Assembly (NCBI GenBank): GCA_034440575.1
Contig: JAOTOL010001373.1
Span: forward strand, 711,501-775,500
Source: Imbricaverruca yamaguchii
Lineage: Eukaryota > Arthropoda > Thecostraca > Neoverrucidae
Length of the DNA: 64,000 nucleotides
Direction of reading: 5' to 3'
Shown here: one piece after another, positions 56,171 to 64,000 of the stretch
Position numbering within the stretch: position 1 is the stretch's first letter
Layout: each line of letters starts with the position of its first letter
The notes under the pieces: model-generated
The model's database searches: none
The model's input: the letters and a program-made list of their open reading frames with translations, nothing else
Told to the model about the DNA's origin: nothing
Made by a program: the position numbers and the translations under genes

Positions 56171-56560
56171 GATGCAAATAGTTATAGTGAACTGTAGGTG
56201 TGGAAAGCAATGACATGTATATTGATCCTGAGGCATCTAAGCTGGCTGTCTAACTTTTGAATAGTTGCGATGGAAGCCCAATAGCAACAGCCGGGACACT
56301 GCCGTTTGCAAGCCTCTCGGCTGGCCGGTTGAATGTGGTTGAACGTGTGTCGGTTGAATGGTCGCCGGCCGGTTGATGGGTCCGTAGGTGCCGTTACTCA
56401 CGTGCAGTCCGTCTGTGTGCTGGTGCTACGGGCCCGGCCAGCGACTTGGCGTCCATCAGCGTCATGCCGATGTTGTAAACTTTATTGCTCTTCAGTTGTG
56501 ATTCCTCTGAAATGTGTGGTGTCGGTGTTTCCCCAGAGCTGTCTCGGTATCGATCGCTCT
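56171..56560. other. Unique spacer
   Basis: Nothing recognised beyond the CCGTTTGCAAGCC repeat noted above. Confidence 0.4.
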
Positions 56561-56562
56561 CC

Positions 56563-56757
56563 TGAAACGTGTCAGTATCGATCATTCACCTGAACTGTAT
56601 CAGTATCGATAATTATACCGAACTATATCAGTATCAATAATTATACCGAACTGGATCAGTATCGATAATTATACCGAACTGTATCAGTATCGATAATTAT
56701 ACCGAACTGGATCAGTATCGATAATTCTCCCGAACTGTGTCAGTGTCGATCATTCGC
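56563..56757. repeat. 28-bp array, about 7 copies
   Basis: The unit is CGAACTGTATCAGTATCGAT followed by AATTATAC, with ATCGAT palindromes. Outer copies are diverged (ATTCACCTGAACTG). Confidence 0.93.
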
Positions 56758-57155
56758 CTGAGCTGTGCTGGTGACCGCCACAGCTCGGGCGATGTCAGTG
56801 TCAGTACTGACATCGACACCGACAGTCGGTGTCAGTCGTTTCCCCGAGCTGTCGTCTGCGGACCGTCGCGGCGACCACTGCGGTCGGTCCCGACGAATTA
56901 TCCAGAGGAGGCTCTCAGAGCAGAACTCGTCGCTGCCGCCGAAGACGGAGCGCCCCCGAAGCGTTGGCGCTCGGCACGGCCGGGTCTTTGCGCCGCGCCG
57001 CGCCTCGCCGCACCTCCCCAAAGCCCGAATGTGAAATGATGGCCCGAGCTGAAGCTTCTCGTCGGCACTCCGGTGGCGACGGCGGCGTTAGTCGCAGAGT
57101 GGAAACCGCACGGCAACTGCGCGGGATGTGTTTAACTCCTGAAGCGTGGTGAGAG
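56758..57155 (+). other. GC-rich open region, coding status unclear
   Basis: At least two plus frames stay open (one with NYPEEALRAELVAAAEDGAP, one Arg-rich) and minus frames too. Codon-position bias does not single one out. Confidence 0.25.
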
Positions 57156-58546
57156 ACCTGCATTGTAAGAGTGACTACCAGTGACGTCAGCCAGTGACGT
57201 AAGCCGGTGACGTCAGGCGGATGATGGTCGTTAATTATGCGTCCTTGGCAGTGTAATGAACGTCGTGCCCAACGTATACAGCGTGTAAAAATAGAATCAT
57301 GCACGCCAAACGCAATGGAGCAGATAGAGCTTCCTGTCTGTCTGGGAGCCCGAGCCCATCGGTATATTTGCGTGGAGTTCGGTGGAGCCTGCCCAATAAT
57401 TTCGGTGTCTAATATAGTGCAGTACGGGGAAACCCAGTGTTTCTTAGAGATAAAAATTGAACATTATGAGTCTAGTTTTCAAACTTCCAACTGAGAAAGG
57501 ACAAACCTGTCGCATGTCCTGAATTCCCGGTTTATTTTGCGTGGTACGTTTAGATGTGATGTCTGACGCCCGCAGCTGGGGAATTCCGTTCGATCTCAGT
57601 GCTCAAGATCATTTAATTTGGGAGTAATTCATTTACTTGGGATCATTTACTTCCATCATTTGCTTGGCGAGCACGTGAGCTGTGTTAGCAGAGTGCTTCT
57701 GAGAAACTGGCGCTGAGTAAACAATGGCTGGCATTGTCTATTCTGCGCCGCTCGTAGAACTTCAGAGTCTCAATGAAATGTTTTCCAAAAGCATATATGA
57801 ACAGAAAATGGTGCGTTGAGGAAAGGAAATCAGAGAATGCATCGTGAAGGTAGCAACTGGGAAGCATTTCAAGTGGGCTCAATAAGCAACGGACACAACC
57901 GCAGGGTTGAGTAGAGTAAATTGATGAGAGAGAGAGAGCTTCCTGGAGTAGACTTCGCTACGCAATCGGCGTTGTTGTACGGCCCTCATTCCCAGTTGTT
58001 GTTCTGGTTGGTGTTCGTTGCACACATGACTGAGATTTACGTCGCTACCATCTGCCATCACATTTTTTTGATGCGTCGTGACCAGGGAACACGATGTCCG
58101 TGGCCGTGATGCGAGTCATTTATGAACAGCCTTTAGCTGAGTATTACGTTTTTGGGGCAGATGAGCTTAACCCATCATTACACCTACTGGAAAGAAATTC
58201 CGCGTATTTTGCCTGAGTTCTCTCGAAGTTTATTTCGGCATGACTATTTTTCCGAAGTCATGTCACTTGGGTTTCGCGTTGAAATGTAATCATATCTGTT
58301 GAGTACAGTGTCTGCTCGAGTTGTCCGGTTCATCTTTTGTGGCCTCGCTGTCATAAACCACTCTTCCATGTTCACAACGGGTTTATCTCCAGACAAGGAC
58401 GGCGGGCACGCGAATATGGATCAGGCGATATTGCGTATAATGTTTCATGTACGTTACGTAGATCGCGTGGTTCAAAAGTTTACGGAAGTCCGATGCTTCA
58501 CAGAGTACGTGTCCCCGAACTTTAATTCAACATGTCATGTCCCCTA
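57156..58546. other. Unique sequence, nothing recognised
   Basis: GTGACGTCA-like words (57,180-57,215) repeat three times near AGTGACGTCAGCC. Otherwise no feature is supported. Confidence 0.4.
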
Positions 58547-59446
58547 GCCTGTGTCAAGAATTCTCAAAGTGGTGTTATCAAAAGCGGCTACTGTTTTATT
58601 TTTCCTTCATATGTGACTAACAATTTGGCATAAAAATTCGATCGCTTGGCCATCGGCATTTTTTTTCAAAATGCGTTTGAAAAAGACTTTCGGCATTCGG
58701 CGCCATATTGGCTGTGAAAACCAGTCCAGATAAGTTGATCAAATAGTATCTCTTTTTCATCGTCTGGACGAGCTGAGTCGTTTGAAACACGCCGTTTTGT
58801 CGGAAAATCGATAGTTAGAAAATATGGGCTATCTTATGTCTTCTAATACTCCAGCAAATTCCCATTTGGGGACATGGAAGGAACTCTGAGGCTTAAACAA
58901 GCAAAAATCATGATTCAGCCGCGGTTTCTTCACTTACTCATTGAAGACTTCAGCATCACTCACTGGGCATATAATAAATATAGACAAAACTATATTTATT
59001 GGGTGTATGAACTACACATCACGTTCAGACGAAAATCACATACGTTGGTGATAAAAATGGTAAAAATTCGCCGTGAGTATTGCGATCCCCCGTAATCACC
59101 ATGACACTATCGATACCTATTGTTCCAGCTATCTTGTGTATTAGAAGGCGCAAGATAGCCGATAGTTTCTGAGCTATCGAGTTTTTAACAATATTGCGTT
59201 GTTTCAGTCGACTAAGCTCGTCGAGACGATGAAAAAGAAAATACTATTTGACCCACTTATCTAGATTGGTTCTCACAGCCAATATGGCGCCGAATGCTGA
59301 AAACAGAGTCTTTTTCAAACGCATTCTGAGAAAAATGCCGATTTCCCAGCGATCTAATGTTATGCCGAATTGTTGCGCACATATCAAGGCAAAACAAAAT
59401 CAGTAGCCGTTTTTGTAACACCACTTTGAAAATTCTCGACACAGGC
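58547..59446. mobile_element. Fold-back element with about 300-bp inverted arms
   Basis: The left arm 58,547-58,851 and right arm 59,134-59,446 are inverted copies at roughly 75-80% identity. Shared words include GCATTCGGCGCCATATTGGC, TGCGTTTGAAAAAGACT, CAAATAGTAT and TTTTTCATCGTCT. The arms start GCCTGTGTC and end GACACAGGC. The loop is about 280 bp with no transposase. It is probably a MITE or fold-back element; the target duplication was not resolved. Confidence 0.75.
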
Positions 59447-59676
59447 CACACCGCCTCGAAATTTCCCCATGTGACCCGCATCGCCCAGAAAGAACCCTAA
59501 GTGGCCCACACCACTCAGAAGGGAACTGAGTAACACACATCGCACGCAAGACACCCTGACGTGGCCAAAATCCCGCAGAGTGCACACTGACCTGGCCAAA
59601 ATTCCACGGAAATCACACTGACGTGCCCCGTCTTGACGTGACGTGGCGTGACGTGACGCTTGTCTCTCGGTTGCAG
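59447..59676. other. Spacer with GTGACGTGGC words
   Basis: GACGTGACGTGGCGTGACGT at 59,634-59,660 and looser CACACTGACGTGGCCAAAAT repeats before it. Confidence 0.5.
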
Positions 59677-59732
59677 GGAGGGTGAGCTGAGACTTCACTC
59701 GGTGATGGCGGATCTCGTCGAGTCGGCTCTCG
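59677..59732 (+). CDS. Possible 56-nt exon
   Basis: The acceptor TTGTCTCTCGGTTGCAG is strong and the donor CTCG/GTGAGT is strong. Only the frame that takes one base from the acceptor side is open: EGELRLHSVMADLVESAL plus one leftover base. That entry phase is what the exons at 13,400 and 17,997 would supply (AG plus G gives Arg). Third positions are 13 of 18 G or C, second positions 6 of 18, as in coding DNA. The distance to the previous exon would be 41.6 kb. Confidence 0.42.
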
Positions 59733-60241
59733 GTGAGTCGCGCAGTCAGCTGGCTGCTAGTCGCCGCCAGACGCCAGCTGTGGTCTGCGTCGCGCCACAC
59801 GTGTATGCGGCCCGATTTGCCTTGCATGCCCTTGTTTGTATTATGCCTCAGAGCTGACGAGCCAACTTGTGCATTATGCGATGGGCGAACCCATAGAAGT
59901 CAAATTGGTATGGTAAGTTCTCTTGCCAAAGAATGCAAGCGTTTGAATATGAGCACTGGGTCGCCACAAGTACATGTTGATTTTGAGGTTGAACTAAAAG
60001 TCAGTGGCATATATCCTTAAATTTGCGTAAGTCGTCAATAAATGTACATAGTAAGTTTGCGCAGGTTGGTGGAGGAGACAATGGAGCACGGGACAATAGC
60101 AGTCCGTGGAGGGTGACACGACACTTGGCGCCAAATTAACTTACCCCTATTACGGTACGGTTCTGCTGGACCTGAATCTGTACGCGTGAGGGGGCGGGGC
60201 GGATTGCGCGCCCCTGAGATCTCGGAATCTATTATTCCATC

Positions 60242-60270
60242 CAGTGGCGTAGCCAAAGCCTCCCCCCACA
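60242..60270 (+). mobile_element. hAT-like terminus
   Basis: CAGTGGCGTAGCCAAAGCC preceded by ATTCCATC. It matches the ends of the MITE at 35,977. No opposite end with an ATTCCATC duplication was found nearby. Confidence 0.45.
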
Positions 60271-60402
60271 TAGCCACAAAAATACACGAGATCAAACGAT
60301 CTATTGTGAGATTTTCAGCACGCAAAAACGTAAATTGCCGGCGCTTTCGTGCGCCTGAAGCTTTCTTCGCTTCGTCACATTTTTTGGTCACCCTCTCCCT
60401 AG

Positions 60403-60509
60403 GAATATCCGGGCTTTGCGACTGGCTTCAGCGGACACTCTGTAGGCAGAGCGGTGGCCGTTCATTGCGTGACTGGGACTTAGTCCTGCTTATATCCGCC
60501 GGTCCCTAG
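60403..60509 (+). other. Possible 3'-terminal exon (weak)
   Basis: After the pyrimidine-rich acceptor TGGTCACCCTCTCCCTAG the frame taking two bases (G plus GA gives Gly after the 59,677 exon) reads ISGLCDWLQRTLCRQSGG and RDWDLVLLISAGP to TAG. Phase and acceptor fit. Codon bias is modest and no polyadenylation signal follows closely. Confidence 0.25.
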
Positions 60510-60719
60510 AACAGTACAAACCACTTAGGCTTGCGGTCTGTTCGCCTGATAAGGGCTGTTTACTCTTCTGTGCAAATGCGATTGTGATCTATGGCTTTGG
60601 TATACTATTCCGCGTTCGATTGTTCCAATGCGTGACGCACTGTTGCCGGGTTCCGGTGCTAACGACGTGAAGTTTGGAGACAACTTTGCGAAGAGCTCAG
60701 CGTGCGGGTAGCAGTATGA

Positions 60720-62440
60720 TACTTGGAGGAGGTAAACCGTGCCGGCCAGCAGTGTGAAGAAGTTGACCGTGCCGACCAGCAGTGTGATAGTGGGAGAAAG
60801 TCAACCATGATGGCTCGCAGTGTGATAGTGGGAGAAAGTCAACCATGATGGCTCGCAGTGTGATAGTGGGAGAAAGTCAATCATGATGGCTGGCAGTGTG
60901 ATAGTGGGAGAAAGTCAACCATGATGACTAGCAGTGTGATAGTGGGAGAAAGTCAACCACGATGGCTCGCAGTGTGATGGTGGGAGAAAGTCAACCATGA
61001 TGGCTCGAAGTGTGATAGTGGGAGAAAGTCAATCATGAGGGCTCGCAGTGTGATAGTGGGAGAAAGTCAACCATGATGGCTCGCAGTGCGATAGATGGAG
61101 AAAGTCAACCATGATGGCTCGCAGTGTGATAGTGGGAGAAAGTCAACCATGATGGCACGCAGTGTGATAGTGGGAGAAAGTCAACCACGATGGCTCGCAG
61201 TGTGATAGTGGGAGAAAGTCAACCATGATGGCTCGCAGTGTGATAGTGGGAGAAAGTCAACCACGATGGCTCGCAGTGTGATAGTGGGAGAAAGTCAACC
61301 ACGATGGCTCGCAGTGCGATAGTGGGAGAAAGTCAACCATTATGGCTCGCAGTGCGATAGATGGAGAAAGTCAACCACGATGGCTCGCAGTGTGATAGTG
61401 GGAGAATGTCAACCATGATGGCTCGCAGTGTGATAGTGGGAGAAAGTCAACCATGATGGCTCGCAGTGTGATAGTGGGAGAAAGTCAACCATGATGGCTC
61501 ACAGTGTGATAGTGGGAGAAAGTCAACCATGATGGCTCGCAGTGTGATAGTGGGAGAAAGTCAACCACGATGGCTCGCAGTGTGATAGTGTGAGAAAGTC
61601 AACCATGATGGCTCGCAGTGTGATAGTGGGAGAAAGTCAACCACGATGCCTCGCAGTGTGATAGTGGGAGAAAGTCAACCACGATGGCTCGCAGTGTGAT
61701 AGTGGGAGAAAGTCAACCACGATGGCTCGCAGTGTGATAGTGGGAGAAAGTCAACCACGATGGCTCGCAGTGTGATAGTGGGAGAAAGTCAACCATGATG
61801 GCTCGCAGTGTGATAGTGGGAGAAAGTCAACCACGATGGCTCGCAGTGTGATAGTGGGAGAAAGTCAACCACGATGGCTCGCAGTGTGATAGTGGGAGAA
61901 AGTCAACCACGATGGCTCGCAGTGTGATAGTGGGAGAAAGTCAACCATGATGGCTCGCAGTGTGATAGTGGGAGAAAGTCAACCACGATGGCTCGCAGTG
62001 TGATAGTGGGAGAAAGTCAACCGTGCCGACGAGCAGTGTGATAGTGGGAGAAAGTCCACCATGATGGCTCGCAGTGTGATAGTGGGAGAAAGTCAACCAT
62101 GATGGCTCGCAGTGTGATAGTGGGAGAAAGTCAATCATGAGGGCTCGCAGTGTGATAGTGGGAGAAAGTCAACCGTGCCGACGAGCAGTGTGATAGTGGG
62201 AGAAAGTCAACCATGATGGCTCGCAGAGTGATAGTGGGAGAAAGTCAGTCATGATGGCTCGCAGTGTGATAGTGGGAGAAAGCCAACCACGATGGCTCGC
62301 ATGTGATAGTGGGAGAAAGTCAACCACGATGGCTCGCAGTGTGATAGTGGGAGGAAGTCAACCATGCTGGCTCGCAGTGCGAGGAAGTTAACCGTGATGG
62401 TCCGCAGTGTGAGGAAGTTAACCGTACCGGCCGGCGGTGT
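60720..62440. repeat. 38-bp satellite, about 45 copies
   Basis: The unit is CATGATGGCTCGCAGTGTG then ATAGTGGGAGAAAGTCAAC, period 38 bp (60,844 to 60,882). Copies are highly alike, with CATG/CACG and GGCTCG/GCCGACGAGC variants that recur in blocks. Outer copies at both ends are diverged. This is the longest single array in the window. Confidence 0.97.
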
Positions 62441-62885
62441 GATTGTGGAGGAGGAAATCAACCGCTCCTGCGGCAATTGCCGTAGAGCCGTCAGGCAGCA
62501 AGGTGTGCGTGAAGCGGCTGTTAGTCACATTTCACTCTGCCGACTCGGACAAGTGACCGGCTGCCGTCGGCTGAATAAACCCACTCTCCGGGGGGGGGGG
62601 GGCTGTGCGCCGTGTTCGCCGACACGCTGCGGGACGGCCCGACGAGACGGAGCGCGCTCGGGTCGACCTGTGCACCGTCCCGCCGCTCCGAGGAGACTTC
62701 GATCGGTGTCGGCTGCCGACTCGGCGCAGGCCGTCCGCCGCGGAGTCCGCCGGCACTCAGCGAAAGCTAAACGCACTGACTTGGCCCATTAGCCGGCTCG
62801 AGAGCATCGGCGCGGAGTCGACCGGCTGCGGCCGGCGGCCGACCGATAGTCAGACAGTAGCCGAATCTCGCTGTTGCCGTCGGTG
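62441..62885 (+). other. GC-rich inter-array segment, possible exon
   Basis: After a run of 12 G (62,590-62,601) two plus frames are open to about 62,790: one with CAVFADTLRDGPTRRSALG, one with VDLCTVPPLRGDFDRCRL. Both have more than 80% GC at third positions, so composition cannot decide. No clean acceptor. Confidence 0.27.
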
Positions 62886-63525
62886 TTGTTGGCGCCGCGT
62901 GGATGCGGCTGACGTCTCTGTTGTTGGCGCCGCGTGGATGCGGCTGACGTCTCTGTTGTTGTCGCCGCAATTTGCGCCGCGTGGATGCGGCTGACGTCTC
63001 TGTTGTTGGCGCCGCGTGGATGCGGCTGACGTCTCTGTTGTTGGCGCCGCGTGGATGCGGCTGACGTCTCTGTTGTTGTCGCCGCGTGGATGCGGCTGAC
63101 GTCTCTGTTGTTGGCGCCGCGTGGATGCGGCTGACGTCTCTGTTGTCGCCGCGTGGATGCGGCTGACGTCTCTGTTGTTGGCGCCGCGTGGATGCGGCTG
63201 ACGTCTCTGTTGTCGCCGCGTGGATGCGGCTGACGTCTCTGTTGTTGGCGCCGCGTGGATGCGGCTGACGTCTCTGTTGTTGTCGCCGCGTGGATGCGGC
63301 TGACGTCTCTGTTGTTGTCGCCGCGTGGATGCGGCTGACGTCTCTGTTGTTGGCGCCGCGTGGATGCGGCTGACGTCTCTGTTGTTGTCGCCGCGTGGAT
63401 GCGGCTGACGTCTCTGTTGTTGGCGCCGCGTGGATGCGGCTGACGTCTCTGTTGTTGGCGCCGCGTGGATGCGGCTGACGTCTCTGTTGTCGCCGCGTGG
63501 ATGCGGCTGACGTCTCTGTTGCTGT
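62886..63525. repeat. 35/32-bp array with TGACGTC core, about 19 copies
   Basis: The unit is GTTGTTGGCGCCGCGTGGAT followed by GCGGCTGACGTCTCT, with GGCGCC/GTCGCC alternatives and 3-bp shorter copies. Each unit has TGACGTC. Frames of 268-297 codons on minus are artefacts. Confidence 0.96.
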
Positions 63526-63596
63526 CGCAACAGCAGCCACCAGTAGCGGCCGCCAATAGCAGCGATAGCATCCGGGCAAGCCGGCAGCGGCGGCAC

Positions 63597-63900
63597 TCCC
63601 GATAGCTCAGTTGGTTCCGGCGCGGCAGGCGTTGGTCTGCCCTGTCCTGGCGGCAAGACGTTTCACGGTCGAGTCGTTTCACGCGTTCGCGTTTGACCCC
63701 CGGCTAGGAGGGTTGGTTGGTCACTGGCCTGATAAGGTCAGTGGCGATATACCGGGGTGGCGGTGTCGGTGCGTTGACGGCACGTACAACTCTCTGTCAA
63801 AATTCTGCTGTTCGACTGTAATGCATGGATCTGGTGGTGGGGCTAGGGCTTACGCAAAATGCTCTGCTTAGCAATGAAACTCCATCCATAGAGCCGCTTC
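63597..63900 (+). mobile_element. SINE family E, copy 2
   Basis: Head CGATAGCTCAGTTGGTTCCG with box B CACGGTCGAGTCG. The body words CTGATAAGGTCAGTGGCG, TTGACGGCACGTACAACTC, TGGTGGTGGGGCTAGGG and TGCTTAGCAATGAAAC match copy 1 at 14,145 in order. It begins about 70 bp after the TGACGTC array. Confidence 0.78.
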
Positions 63901-64000
63901 AGAAAAGATCAAACCATACTTATACTAAGACAGCCCTGTGGTGTTTGGTCACGTCAGCAACACATGCAAAAGCATTCCGATGCCAAGCCGGGCCAGTCCA
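63901..64000. other. Window end, nothing recognised
   Basis: Unique sequence after the family-E SINE. Confidence 0.4.

Noticed and set aside
60720..62440. CRISPR array
   Set aside because: The 38-bp units are contiguous with no unique spacers, and the context is eukaryotic.
62767..63682. Three minus-strand frames of 268-297 codons
   Set aside because: All three frames are open at once through the 35/32-bp array, so none is selected.

Overview
The window looks like non-coding DNA of a metazoan, probably an invertebrate, nuclear genome. It has no operons, no ribosome-binding sites and no long intact genes. It carries many tRNA-headed SINEs, several cut-and-paste transposon relics, very large tandem arrays and splice-like signals around short GC3-rich reading frames. 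I cannot name the species. Most long open frames are by-products of tandem arrays whose unit is a multiple of 3, or whose unit has no stop in any frame.

Layout. 0.67-2.1 kb: two tandem arrays. 3.67-7.0 kb: two copies of a TTAA-flanked non-autonomous transposon, with a CRE/E2F-like palindrome at 4.9 kb between them. 7.4-9.8 kb: a decayed transposase that I assign to the RAG1/Transib superfamily, broken by a 59-bp micro-retroposon and a SINE. 12.7-20 kb: satellites, a strong coding-exon candidate (13,400-13,581), a second RAG1-like N-terminal frame (16.2-16.6 kb), a possible micro-exon (17,997-18,041) and the first copy of a 560-bp duplicated segment. 20.6-22.4 kb: an inverted tandem array and a long-inverted-repeat element. 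23.5-24.9 kb: a second TTAA element. 27.6-33.5 kb: a SINE-rich stretch. 32.2-35.6 kb: 33-bp and 31-bp arrays. 36-46 kb: a hAT-type MITE, further SINEs and minisatellites. 47.5-55.1 kb: minisatellites, the second 560-bp copy and a 1.2-kb compound microsatellite. 58.5-59.4 kb: a fold-back element with 300-bp arms. 59.7-60.5 kb: possible 3' exons. 60.7-63.5 kb: two satellites (38 bp, and 32/35 bp).

How it fits together. The best host-gene hypothesis is one plus-strand gene whose short exons (13.40, 18.00 and 59.68 kb, perhaps 60.40 kb) have compatible phases and are separated by huge repeat-filled introns. The rest is mobile DNA, and its insertion order can partly be read from target-site duplications. 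Several SINE families with different tRNA heads share a 3' tail, which suggests one mobilising retrotransposon.
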